Source: Myroides fluvii (GTDB lineage Bacteria; Bacteroidota; Bacteroidia; Flavobacteriales; Flavobacteriaceae). Taken from it: a stretch of DNA of 64,000 nt. A model generated the notes under the pieces. It saw only the letters and a program-made list of their open reading frames with translations. It was not told where the DNA came from and did no database searches. Within the stretch, counting starts at the first letter, position 1. Each line of letters opens with the position of its first letter. The DNA is taken from assembly GCF_009792295.1 (NCBI RefSeq), contig NZ_CP039934.1, positions 2,686,501 through 2,750,500 of the forward strand. The letters run 5' to 3'. Shown piece by piece: positions 34,244-42,280 of the stretch. Made by a program: the position numbers and the translations under genes.

Positions 34244-35248
34244 ATGTTTAGATCAAAGATTTCGGGTCTAGGTTATTATGTACCCGATAACGTAGTAACC
34301 AATGACGATTTGTCAAAAATAATGGATACAAATCACGAATGGATCGTTGAAAGAACGGGAATTCACGAGCGTAGACATAAGGTTTTGGAAGAAGATACTA
34401 CTTCGGGAATGGGAGTGAAAGCAGCTAAAAAAGCGATGGAAAGAGCTGGAGTAGAAGCTAAAGATATTGATTTTGTTGTATTCGCTACACTAAGTCCAGA
34501 TTACTATTTTCCAGGACCTGGTGTGATGTTACAAAAAGAACTAGGTCTAAATACAGTAGCTGCTTTAGATATTAGAGCACAGTGTTCTGGTTTTATTTAC
34601 GCGTTATCTGTAGCGGATCAATACATCAAAACCGGTATGTATAAAACTATTTTAGTTGTCGGGTCAGAAGTACATTCAGCAGGTTTGGATATGACTACTA
34701 GAGGAAGAGCTGTATCTGTTATTTTTGGTGATGGAGCAGGAGCAGCCATTTTAACGCGCTCTGAAGATGAAACTGGAATTTTATCTACACACATTCACTC
34801 GCAAGGAGAACATGCAGAAGAATTGGCTTTACTTGCGCCAGGAATGGGGGGAAGATGGGTGTCTGATATTTTGAAAGACAACAACCCAGATGATTTGAGT
34901 TATTTACCTCATATGAATGGTCAATTCGTATTTAAAAATGCCGTGGTGCGTTTTAGTGAAGTTATCATGGAAGGGCTAGAAGCAAATAAGTTACAAGTTT
35001 CTGATATTGATATGTTGATTCCGCATCAAGCCAATTTGCGCATCTCTCAGTTTATTCAGCAAAAGTTTGGATTGTCAGATGATCAAGTGTACAATAATAT
35101 CCAAAAATACGGAAATACAACAGCAGCTTCTGTGCCGATTGCTTTGACAGAAGCGTGGGAGCAAGGCAAGATTAATACAGGAGATGTAGTAGTTTTAGCT
35201 GCTTTTGGAAGTGGTTTTACTTGGGGGAGTGTGGTGTTAAAATGGTAA
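34244..35248 (+). CDS. fabH: 3-oxoacyl-ACP synthase III (KAS III)
   Basis: 334 residues. Catalytic Cys114 in DIRAQCSGF, His261 in IPHQANLR and Asn291 in YGNTTAAS form the Cys-His-Asn triad of FabH. It starts fatty-acid synthesis by condensing an acyl-CoA primer with malonyl-ACP. In Bacteroidota such enzymes often take branched primers. It is not next to plsX or rpmF here, so it may be a second FabH-like copy; that cannot be decided from this window. Confidence 0.93.
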   Translation: MFRSKISGLGYYVPDNVVTNDDLSKIMDTNHEWIVERTGIHERRHKVLEEDTTSGMGVKAAKKAMERAGVEAKDIDFVVFATLSPDYYFPGPGVMLQKELGLNTVAALDIRAQCSGFIYALSVADQYIKTGMYKTILVVGSEVHSAGLDMTTRGRAVSVIFGDGAGAAILTRSEDETGILSTHIHSQGEHAEELALLAPGMGGRWVSDILKDNNPDDLSYLPHMNGQFVFKNAVVRFSEVIMEGLEANKLQVSDIDMLIPHQANLRISQFIQQKFGLSDDQVYNNIQKYGNTTAASVPIALTEAWEQGKINTGDVVVLAAFGSGFTWGSVVLKW

Positions 35249-35283
35249 ATCTTTTATCTTAGCTAGAAAAGTAGTTCAGATAG

Positions 35284-35583
35284 ATGAAATTTGATAAGAT
35301 AAATAGCAAGGACAGGCGAGCCTATTTTGAGCATCCCTATCTAGAAAGACGAACTAAAGGCTAACCTGCTGTTGTTTGGGGCCTGTATATTCCTCTTTTG
35401 TCTGTTATTGTTTTCGGAGTATACCCATTATAATTTATTCGTTCAGAACCTCGTACTTCTTTTTTTATAAGCGGTATGTTGTTCTGGACTTTTTTTTTGA
35501 ATATTTAGCTCCTCGCTATCTATTTCACCGCATTAGTAAAAAATGAAGCTTATAGCGATTGGCGCATGTTATGCATCAATTGT
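35284..35583 (+). pseudogene. Decayed fatty acid hydroxylase / sterol desaturase family gene
   Basis: Starting at the ATG at 35284 the sequence reads MKFDKINSKDRRAYFEHPYL, then ERRTKG and a stop, then PAVVWGLYIPLLSVIVFG, another stop, GMLFWTFF and, after a -1/+2 shift, FEYLAPRYLFHR. The last piece is the family's FEYxxHRYxFH metal-binding motif with the first His changed to Pro. A further shift gives AHVMHQL. Two stops, at least two frameshifts, a lost His and a truncated end show a dead gene, running into the downstream nuclease gene. Confidence 0.65.
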
Positions 35584-36555
35584 TTACCTTTTTGACCATT
35601 CATTTTTTGCTGTATATTGACCATCCATACCCCAAATTGCATTAGCGAGGTAAGGGTTGTCTATAAAGGGATTCCTGTTTCCTTGTGAATAGGGATTTTT
35701 GGGATTTCCATGGTATTCATTTCTAAAACGTTCAAAATCGGAGACGGGGTCTTCTGCATTCCATTGTAGGTAGAGATCTAACATGCCATCGAGATTACTG
35801 ATGTTTCCGAGTCCGTTATAGGGTGGATAGCATTGATTTCCGTATCGAACATACATGTACATCATCATTCGAGCGACATCGCCTTTCCATTCATCTCCGG
35901 GATACCAACCGCCATTTGATTTTTGAGCAGGACCAGATCCGGCAGCAAATCTTAGGTTGCTGCGACTATTGTTTATATACCCATTGACTGCCCGTAAGTG
36001 ATGAGCATCGAGACCCGCAAAGAGACTAGTGGGAAAATGCGGGTTGTACTGTTTGTCTTTTATAGTCGTGGCCAAACGAGGGGCGGCATTTGCCTTTGCA
36101 AAGACGTGCTCCCGTTCCCATACTGACTTGCGATCGAGGCTACTGGTATAGGCGTGTATATTATTGTTGTACTTACTTTGTGTACGTTGTTGATAGGTAT
36201 ATTGTTCTTGTCCTTTTGGGTGACCGTAAAGTTGAATAATCTCTTCGGAATTATCTGGGTTTATATCGGTGACTAACAAGGCGTTCCAAAGATCAGGGGT
36301 ATAGTGCTCTAAGGGGTGATGGGTGGACGAAAGCAGTTGTGTTAATTGTTGTTTTAGTGCTATTCCTCTTTTTGTAAAGTCAATCGATTGATAATACAGA
36401 CCAACCGATCCATTGGGAAGTAGAGCGATAGGTTGAGGTTCATCACCTAAGTTAGAGTCGCTCTTGGAGCAACCTAATGCGAGAAAAAATAGAAATAAAG
36501 CCTGAAAAATAGCTCGAGAAAAGGCTTGGGCAGAAGTTTGGTTGTATTGTTGCAT
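35584..36555 (-). CDS. Endonuclease I family lipoprotein (copy A)
   Basis: 323 residues. Signal peptide with lipobox FFLALGCSKS (Cys29), so probably outer-membrane anchored. The endonuclease I (EndA/NucM) core has VWEREHVFAK, LDAHHLRAVNGYINNSRSN and GGWYPGDEWKGDVARMMMYM, including the His and Asn expected to bind metal and act in catalysis. It degrades DNA or RNA outside the cytoplasm, for nutrition or biofilm turnover. A close paralogue lies just upstream at 36721-37623 with the same orientation. Confidence 0.92.
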   Translation of the reverse strand: MQQYNQTSAQAFSRAIFQALFLFFLALGCSKSDSNLGDEPQPIALLPNGSVGLYYQSIDFTKRGIALKQQLTQLLSSTHHPLEHYTPDLWNALLVTDINPDNSEEIIQLYGHPKGQEQYTYQQRTQSKYNNNIHAYTSSLDRKSVWEREHVFAKANAAPRLATTIKDKQYNPHFPTSLFAGLDAHHLRAVNGYINNSRSNLRFAAGSGPAQKSNGGWYPGDEWKGDVARMMMYMYVRYGNQCYPPYNGLGNISNLDGMLDLYLQWNAEDPVSDFERFRNEYHGNPKNPYSQGNRNPFIDNPYLANAIWGMDGQYTAKNEWSKR

Positions 36556-36630
36556 TTTGTGAGTTTTGCAGAAGATTGTCCAAATAGTTTGCCAAAGATG
36601 TGTGGGGTGAAGTTTTCAGCTGTGTATAAA

Positions 36631-36678
36631 AAAAAGACAACAAAAAAGGAAATACTACGACCTCTTTGTTGTCTTTTT
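36631..36678. terminator. Hairpin between the two nuclease genes
   Basis: AAAAAGACAACAAA / TTTGTTGTCTTTTT arms with A- and T-runs, 20-base loop. It would uncouple the two genes. Confidence 0.65.
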
Positions 36679-36720
36679 CTATGCTGTATTGATGCAAGAT
36701 TTTAACTGATTACTTGCTCT

Positions 36721-37623
36721 TTACTCGTGTTTTGTTTGCCATTTATTCTCTGCTTCAGGGCCACCCCATAAACGGGTAGCTAGATGAGGGTTGTCTATAA
36801 ATGGGTTTCGATTACCCTGAATTTCAGGATTACTCAAATATGCATTGCGTTGTATTTCAATGATTGAAACGGGATCTTCTGTATTCCATTGTAAGAGTAG
36901 ATCAATCATGTTGCGATCCGTTTTATTCGTTTCTCCTACAGCAACGTTAGAAGGCAAGCATTGTTTGGGGTAGCGGATATACATATAAAACATCATACGC
37001 GCTACATCGCCTTTCCATTCATCGCCAGGATACCATCCGCCTTCTACATCTCCTGCTGCTCCCGATCCTTGCGCAAATTTCTTATTGCCGCGTTGCGCAT
37101 TCCATTGCACATCCGCCGGTCTGATATGATGAGCATCCTCATTGGCTCCAGTACTGGATTGCTCTAGCTTAGGTGTGCCCAAAGAACGCGCATACACATG
37201 TTCTCTATTCCATTGATGTTGGCGTCCTCCGTTTTGATTTTTTCCTCGAACGTAGGCCTTTTTTCCTTGAAGCGTTCCCTTTTCGCCATAAAGTAAATAC
37301 ACTTCATTGGCAGCTGCGGTTAAATCCGTTATTTTCAGCACATCCCACAACTCATTATACGTAAGACGATGGGTGTGTTTTTGCGTTGTTAATTGACCTA
37401 AATCCTCTTGTAAAGTCAAACTAGACTCGGAAAAATTGATTTCCTTATAGTAGGCCTTTAACGATTGAGGAATTGCATAAGTAATCCCTTGTTTTGTTTC
37501 AGTAGCTCCTGTTTGTATTGTTTCCTCTGGATGAAAACCAGAGGTAGGTTGTATTTTGTTTTTTGTACAGCTACAACCAAGGAGTAAAGAAGCGAACAAA
37601 ACAACGATGAAATGCTTTTCCAT
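36721..37623 (-). CDS. Endonuclease I family lipoprotein (copy B)
   Basis: 300 residues. Lipobox SLLLGCSC (Cys17) followed by a polar spacer. Core motifs QWNREHVYARSLG, NEDAHHIRPADVQWNAQRGN and GGWYPGDEWKGDVARMMFYM match copy A, with the same DEWKGDVARMM and GNRNPFIDNPHLA segments. The two diverge most in the region before the catalytic core (KYNNNIHAY against VRGKNQNGGR), so substrate or localisation may differ. A hairpin separates the pair, so they may be regulated separately. Confidence 0.92.
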   Translation of the reverse strand: MEKHFIVVLFASLLLGCSCTKNKIQPTSGFHPEETIQTGATETKQGITYAIPQSLKAYYKEINFSESSLTLQEDLGQLTTQKHTHRLTYNELWDVLKITDLTAAANEVYLLYGEKGTLQGKKAYVRGKNQNGGRQHQWNREHVYARSLGTPKLEQSSTGANEDAHHIRPADVQWNAQRGNKKFAQGSGAAGDVEGGWYPGDEWKGDVARMMFYMYIRYPKQCLPSNVAVGETNKTDRNMIDLLLQWNTEDPVSIIEIQRNAYLSNPEIQGNRNPFIDNPHLATRLWGGPEAENKWQTKHE

Positions 37624-37642
37624 ATCGTAATCGACTTCGCTC

Positions 37643-38857
37643 TTATTTAATTCTTTCTAACAACGCCATGTAGAATCCATCAAAACCAGATTGGTGTGCC
37701 AATACTTTGTGGTCTTTAACGAATTTGAAATTCTGTCCGTGTTCAGAAGCCAAGAATTTTTCAATTTGCTTTTCGTTTTCAGAAGGCAAGATAGAACACG
37801 TAGCATATACTACATTTCCACCCACTTTAACGATTTTTGAATAATCTTGTAGGATTTGTTGTTGTACTTGTTTGATTTCCTCTATAAATTCAGGCTGTAA
37901 CTTCCATTTGGTATCAGGATTTCGCTTGATAACCCCTAAACCACTACATGGAGCGTCAATCAATACGCGATCCGCTTTGTCGTGTAATTTTTTGATGGTT
38001 TTTGTTCCTTCAATGATGCGGTATTCTATATTGAATGCGCTATTTCTTTTTGCTCTAATTTTTAGCTGTTTTTGCTTACTTTCATAGATGTCCATAGCAA
38101 TGATTTGCCCTTTGTTTTCCATTAAGGCAGCCATGTGCAACGTTTTTCCTCCAGCACCAGCACAAGTGTCTACTACGCGCATCCCTGGTTGAATCCCCAA
38201 GAAAGGAGCTACCAGCTGAGAAGAGGCATCTTGCACTTCAAATAAGCCTTCTTTGAACGCATCTGTTAAAAATACATTGGCTCTTTCCTTTAAAATTAGT
38301 GCATCTGGATATTCTTCAGGCTGAATGGTTTCAATATCTAAATCCATCAAAATAGCATGTAATTTCTTACGTGTTGTTTTTAATGTATTGACACGTAAGA
38401 TAACCTGTGCCTGTTGGTTTTGCGCTGTTATTTCTTTAGACCAAAGTTCTTCACCTAGTTCTTTTACGCCCAATTCATCCATCCAATCTGGAATCGCTTC
38501 TTTGAATTTTCTGATTTTACTTAGTTCATCAAATCTACCTTTGATTCGGCGAATAGGAGCATTTTCGAAATACTTCCAATCCGGTAAGTTGTACCCTCTT
38601 AATACAGCCCAAACGGTAAAAATACGCCATGCATCATCGCGAGTAAAAGGTTCTTTTACTTCTGCGATTTCAGTATACAGCCTTTTCCAACGTACAATTT
38701 CGTAAATCGTTTCCGCTACGAATTTGCGGTCTGCACTTCCCCAACGCTTGTCTTTTTTCAAGGCTTTTGCAACCACTTTGTCTGCATATTCCCCTTCGTT
38801 GAAAATTAATAAGATAGAGTCAATAACGGTAAAAACTAAGTTTCTGTGTAATCTCAT
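37643..38857 (-). CDS. RsmB/NOP-family rRNA (cytosine-C5) methyltransferase
   Basis: 404 residues. SAM-binding VVDTCAGAGGKTLHMAALM, then RVLIDAPCSGLGVIKRNPD and VVYATCSILPSENEKQI with the two active-site cysteines. The N-terminal half is a NusB-like or PUA-like RNA-binding region (KDKRWGSADRKFVAETIYEIV). It methylates C5 of cytosine in rRNA; the exact site is not readable. TATATTTG at 38889-38882 is its promoter, located inside the terminator hairpin of the neighbouring operon. Confidence 0.92.
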   Translation of the reverse strand: MRLHRNLVFTVIDSILLIFNEGEYADKVVAKALKKDKRWGSADRKFVAETIYEIVRWKRLYTEIAEVKEPFTRDDAWRIFTVWAVLRGYNLPDWKYFENAPIRRIKGRFDELSKIRKFKEAIPDWMDELGVKELGEELWSKEITAQNQQAQVILRVNTLKTTRKKLHAILMDLDIETIQPEEYPDALILKERANVFLTDAFKEGLFEVQDASSQLVAPFLGIQPGMRVVDTCAGAGGKTLHMAALMENKGQIIAMDIYESKQKQLKIRAKRNSAFNIEYRIIEGTKTIKKLHDKADRVLIDAPCSGLGVIKRNPDTKWKLQPEFIEEIKQVQQQILQDYSKIVKVGGNVVYATCSILPSENEKQIEKFLASEHGQNFKFVKDHKVLAHQSGFDGFYMALLERIK

Positions 38858-38875
38858 TATATATATAAATAAAAT

Positions 38876-38904
38876 AGCCTACAAATATAGGTCTTTTGTA
38901 GGCT
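38876..38904 (-). terminator. Terminator of the ECF operon overlapping the methyltransferase promoter
   Basis: AGCCTACAAA / TTTGTAGGCT perfect 10-bp stem, T-rich on the minus-strand side. The promoter element TATATTTG (38889-38882) lies in its left arm and loop. Confidence 0.6.
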
Positions 38905-38940
38905 TGGTGGAGTAGGTTTTGCTATTTTTTATTCAATAGC

Positions 38941-39372
38941 TTATTTTTTGTCTTTATACTTTTTAAGTAACTTTCGATTAAAGTCATCTTCTGCTTTTTT
39001 CAACAAGAGGATTTTTTTATTTGATAAAATCTTTTTGCAATCTAAAATAAACTGACTTTTAAGTGCACAATAATCTTCTTCAAAACTAAGTAAAGCTTGT
39101 ACTTTTTCTGTTGCTTGTTTTTCAGTTAGCCCCTCAATGTCTTGCGTTTCATTTGATTTGATGTAGTGGATGATTTCAGAATGTCTCAGCTTAGAAAGTT
39201 TATTGTCGTACGTATTGTATACCGGCCAAAATTTTTCAGCTTCCTCACTGCTCAGGTTTAAAACCGAAGACAAGTGGGCGATTTTTAAGGATTTTATTTG
39301 ATCTGATGATTGTTGTGCTTGGCTGAAATTCGAAAAACACAAGAAGATCAATAGCAATAGAAATCTTTTCAT
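38941..39372 (-). CDS. Periplasmic sensor-type protein of the ECF sigma operon
   Basis: 143 residues with a signal peptide (about 1-19, cleavage after SQA). LSSEEAEKFWPVYNTYDNKL and a Lys-rich helical rest resemble the small exported proteins annotated in flavobacteria as sensor of ECF-type sigma factor, with a helical Spy/CpxP-like look. It is third in the operon sigma, anti-sigma, sensor, 7 bp after the anti-sigma gene. Binding to the anti-sigma protein is inferred. Confidence 0.75.
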   Translation of the reverse strand: MKRFLLLLIFLCFSNFSQAQQSSDQIKSLKIAHLSSVLNLSSEEAEKFWPVYNTYDNKLSKLRHSEIIHYIKSNETQDIEGLTEKQATEKVQALLSFEEDYCALKSQFILDCKKILSNKKILLLKKAEDDFNRKLLKKYKDKK

Positions 39373-39379
39373 TGTATAA

Positions 39380-39802
39380 TTAGTAATTTAAGTAATAATC
39401 TAAATCAATATTCGTCTGTACGTATTCGTTGAGCTCTTGTTGATTCACTTGAATCGCTTGTTCCATTTCTTGGAGGTCTTTTTCGTCAAAAGCTTGAATA
39501 AATTCATTGGACAAGGTATAGGACGAATTGTATTCCAAGTAATGCTCTAACGTTTCATTGCTAAGAGATGGGGTATTTTGTTGTTTTACTAAAAGACCTA
39601 TACCCATAATGAGTGCAACTGCAGCAGCCAAAGTAACAAGCATTTTAATAGGCGTCAATTGACGAATGCGCTTATTTTTATGGCGGAGTTGTACATTCCC
39701 GTCTAATCGTTCAAAAAGACGTTGTTCTATTGTATCAAAGTAGCCTTCCGGAACGTTGAAACCGTCGTTTCTGGTGTGTTGAGAATTGTGATTCGTTATC
39801 AT
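39380..39802 (-). CDS. Probable membrane-bound anti-sigma factor
   Basis: 140 residues. The N-terminal cytoplasmic part (FNVPEGYFDTIEQRLFERL) is followed by one membrane span at about 54-71 (MLVTLAAAVALIMGIGLLV) and a polar periplasmic tail ending LDYYLNY. The N-in, single-span layout and the position right after an ECF sigma gene indicate an anti-sigma factor; it lacks a zinc-finger motif. It probably holds the sigma factor at the membrane until the periplasmic part receives a signal. Confidence 0.7.
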   Translation of the reverse strand: MITNHNSQHTRNDGFNVPEGYFDTIEQRLFERLDGNVQLRHKNKRIRQLTPIKMLVTLAAAVALIMGIGLLVKQQNTPSLSNETLEHYLEYNSSYTLSNEFIQAFDEKDLQEMEQAIQVNQQELNEYVQTNIDLDYYLNY

Positions 39803-39848
39803 GTTATATGTACTTCTATTTACTTAGACTGATTTTTAATACAAAGGT

Positions 39849-40397
39849 TTAATGCTCCCGTAAAAAAAGTTCTATTTTTCTTGTTGCATGGTGATAGGAC
39901 GCTTTTAAAGCCCCAACAGATGTGTCTAAAATAGCAGCAATACTGTTGTAATCTAGTTCTTGAAAATAACGCATTTTAAAAACCAATTGTTGTTTCTCTG
40001 GTAGGGTAGCGACGGCTTTATGCAAGAGCACAGTGGCTTCATCTCCATTGAAAAATGGATCAGCCTCTATTTGGTCAATGACCAGTTGGTTATACTCCTC
40101 TGAGGTGACTTGTTTTAAGCGACTTTTTTGCTTTAAAAAATCAAGGGCTTGGTTGGTTGCTATCCGGTATAACCAAGAAGAAAGTTTGCTCTGACCTTTA
40201 AAGGAAGCAATGTTTTCATAGGCTTTAATGAAGGTTTCCTGTAGAATATCATCTGCATCTTCGTGCTGGATAACAATTGACCGAATATGGTAATACAACA
40301 TCGTCTTGTTTTGCGCGATAAGGTTGCGAAAAGCATTGTCTTTGGTATCGATATGTTGCAGTTGTTGCACGAATTCTTCTTCTTCCGACGCTGACAA
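39849..40397 (-). CDS. ECF RNA polymerase sigma-70 factor
   Basis: Region 2 (LIAQNKTMLYYHIRSIVIQH, EDADDILQETFIKAYENI) and region 4 (LPEKQQLVFKMRYFQELDYN, then helix-turn-helix ILDTSVGALKASYHHA) are clear. The frame is open to an ATG at 40463, but the extra 22 residues (MTSTLFIIFTF...) are hydrophobic and unlike homologues, and a TACGTTTA element at 40437-40430 lies inside it. A TTG start at 40397 (LSASEEEEFVQQ) fits better. First gene of the sigma/anti-sigma/sensor operon, probably self-regulated. Confidence 0.88.
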   Translation of the reverse strand: MSASEEEEFVQQLQHIDTKDNAFRNLIAQNKTMLYYHIRSIVIQHEDADDILQETFIKAYENIASFKGQSKLSSWLYRIATNQALDFLKQKSRLKQVTSEEYNQLVIDQIEADPFFNGDEATVLLHKAVATLPEKQQLVFKMRYFQELDYNSIAAILDTSVGALKASYHHATRKIELFLREH

Positions 40398-40540
40398 GAT
40401 GAGTATGTATTTGAATTTGAGGTGAGATGTAAACGTAAAAATAATAAAAAGAGTTGAAGTCACACCTAAATTTTAAACATTATTTAGTCGTATGAGGTCA
40501 AATCCTTAGTGTAGACTAGTAGGTATAGTGAAAAACCCCT

Positions 40541-40548
40541 TACCTTTG
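40541..40548 (+). promoter_or_regulatory. -7 promoter element of the HAD phosphatase gene
   Basis: TACCTTTG, 16 bp before the ATG. Confidence 0.5.
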
Positions 40549-40564
40549 CACAAAAATAGAACAT

Positions 40565-41236
40565 ATGTTACGTACGGTTATTTTTGATATGGATGGGGTA
40601 ATTGTGGATACAGAACCTGTTCATCGTTATGCCTATTTTCAACATTTTGACGAATTGGGAATTGAAGTGCCTGAAGATATGTATACTTCCTTTACTGGGT
40701 TTTCTACCAAAAACACCTATCAAAAAGTAAAAGAACACTTTCAATTGGAACAAGAGGTTTCCGATTTGGTTTTGCGCAAGCGTGCCTTGTTCAATGAGTC
40801 TTTTGATACAAAACCCGATTTAGAACTAATTGAAGGCGTTCGAGATTTAATCGTGCAGCTCCATCAACAAGATATTGAGCTAATCTTGGGATCATCCGCT
40901 TCGAAGAGTACTATTCACCGGGTGTTTAACCGTTTTGAACTATTTCCTTATTTTACTCATATTGTAAGCGGAGAGGATTTTCCTAAATCGAAACCCGATC
41001 CTGCGATCTTTAATCAAGCTGCTTCTTTAGCTAAAGTTTCAACAAAAGCACATTGTTTGGTTATCGAAGATAGTACTAATGGAATAAAAGCCGCGAATGC
41101 CGCAGGTATAAAAGTACTAGGATATAAGAGTCAAAATTCAAAACAACAAGATTATAGTACGGCTGATGCTGTTATTGAATCCTTTTTGAATTTTGATACA
41201 CGCGAATTATGTCACCTTATGAACTTTGTGAAGTAA
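40565..41236 (+). CDS. HAD-superfamily hydrolase (beta-phosphoglucomutase/phosphatase-like)
   Basis: 223 residues. Motif I FDMDGVIVDTEP (nucleophile Asp8, acid Asp10), motif II LGSSAS, Lys in FPKSKPDPAIF, and motif IV LVIEDSTNGIKAA. The helical cap after motif I places it in the subclass with beta-phosphoglucomutase, sugar phosphatases and YniC-like enzymes. The substrate cannot be read. It is divergent from the ECF sigma gene. Confidence 0.9.
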   Translation: MLRTVIFDMDGVIVDTEPVHRYAYFQHFDELGIEVPEDMYTSFTGFSTKNTYQKVKEHFQLEQEVSDLVLRKRALFNESFDTKPDLELIEGVRDLIVQLHQQDIELILGSSASKSTIHRVFNRFELFPYFTHIVSGEDFPKSKPDPAIFNQAASLAKVSTKAHCLVIEDSTNGIKAANAAGIKVLGYKSQNSKQQDYSTADAVIESFLNFDTRELCHLMNFVK

Positions 41237-41242
41237 TTTAAA

Positions 41243-41343
41243 GTTTGTTGTTTGTCGTTTGTTGTTTGACGTTTGTCGTTTGTTGTTTGTCGTTTGTCAA
41301 TCAACTAGCAACAATCAACAGTCAACAATCAACAGTCAACAAA
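41243..41343. repeat. TTGTTTG / CAATCAAC simple-repeat tract
   Basis: Period-7 GTTTGTTGTTTGTC-like units (41243-41298), then AACAATCAAC/AGTCAAC units (41299-41343). Same kind of tract as at 23041-23375. Confidence 0.8.
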
Positions 41344-41474
41344 CAAAAGTAAGCAGTAGTTCTTTCTACAAGAAGGAGGTATTCTCTCTACTAGAGAGGT
41401 GCTAAAAAAAAAACAAAAAAGCAAAAAGCAAAATAGGTTTATGCGGAATAATTTTTATACTACGCTTATTTTTT

Positions 41475-41482
41475 TAATTTTG
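41475..41482 (+). promoter_or_regulatory. -7 promoter element of the membrane-anchored helical protein gene
   Basis: TAATTTTG, 27 bp before the ATG. Confidence 0.5.
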
Positions 41483-41509
41483 CATTCTTAATGAAGTTAA
41501 TTATAGCAT

Positions 41510-42025
41510 ATGTTTCATAGGTATATTAAATTAGGTATCGCAGCACTAGTATTAGCAATGGCTGTTTGGCAGTTTTCTGAATCGAATATTGGAAATGGAA
41601 TTTTCTTATTGTTCTTAATGGGGCTTGTAATACTGTTGTATTTTAAAAATGAATTCATCTTGTTGTCTTTCTTAAAATTGAGAAAACAAGATTTTGAAGG
41701 AGCTGAGAAATGGTTGAAAAAAATTAAGAATCCTGAAACAGCTTTAGTGAGAAAGCAAAATGGGTATTATAATTACTTAATGGGAATTATGACTTCTCAA
41801 ACGAATTTGAATGCTTCTGAAAAATACATGAAGAAAGCAATCGAATTAGGTTTAAATATGGATCAAGATTTAGCGATGGCCAAATTGCAATTGGCGGGAA
41901 TCTCAATGACGAAACGCAGAAAGTTAGAAGCGCAGAAGTTGTTAGGAGAAGCGCAGAAGTTGGATAAACAAGGCATGCTGAAAGATCAGATCAAAATGAT
42001 GAAAGAACAAATGAAACGCCTGTAA
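41510..42025 (+). CDS. Membrane-anchored protein with TPR-like helical part
   Basis: 171 residues. Two membrane spans at about 7-22 and 29-55, then a helical cytoplasmic region (FEGAEKWLKKIKNPETALVR, ASEKYMKKAIELGLNMDQDL) with TPR-like repeats and a basic Met/Lys-rich C-terminus. Similar proteins are widespread in flavobacteria, annotated DUF2892 or TPR. A scaffold role is possible, no activity known. A strong terminator follows. Confidence 0.72.
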   Translation: MFHRYIKLGIAALVLAMAVWQFSESNIGNGIFLLFLMGLVILLYFKNEFILLSFLKLRKQDFEGAEKWLKKIKNPETALVRKQNGYYNYLMGIMTSQTNLNASEKYMKKAIELGLNMDQDLAMAKLQLAGISMTKRRKLEAQKLLGEAQKLDKQGMLKDQIKMMKEQMKRL

Positions 42026-42043
42026 GCGCTTAGAAATAAAAGA

Positions 42044-42077
42044 AAAACCACATGTTGAGAAGCATGTGGTTTTTTTG
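42044..42077 (+). terminator. Terminator after the TPR-like gene
   Basis: AAAACCACATG / CATGTGGTTTT 11-bp perfect stem with an 8-base loop and T-run. Confidence 0.9.
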
Positions 42078-42080
42078 TTA

Positions 42081-42187
42081 TCAGTTAACGGTTATCAGTT
42101 AACGGTTGATTTTGCTGAAATAAGAAGGTATATTCTTTAAACGAAGAAATTTTACAACAAACAACAAACAACAAACAACAAACAACT
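42081..42187. repeat. GTTATCAGTTAACGG motif pair and period-7 CAAACAA array
   Basis: Two direct copies of GTTATCAGTTAACGG (42079-42108), then at 42153-42187 five units of ACAACAA. Third occurrence of the terminator/GTTAAC/array association. Confidence 0.75.
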
Positions 42188-42248
42188 TCACCCCCTCCTC
42201 TAAAAATAAAATAAATCGCATAAAGTAAGGAATATATGAAAAGTTTTA

Positions 42249-42256
42249 TATTTTTG
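42249..42256 (+). promoter_or_regulatory. -7 promoter element of the exported protein-ung pair
   Basis: TATTTTTG, 24 bp before the ATG at 42281. Confidence 0.45.
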
Positions 42257-42280
42257 ATTTCTTAATAAAATATTAATAAC

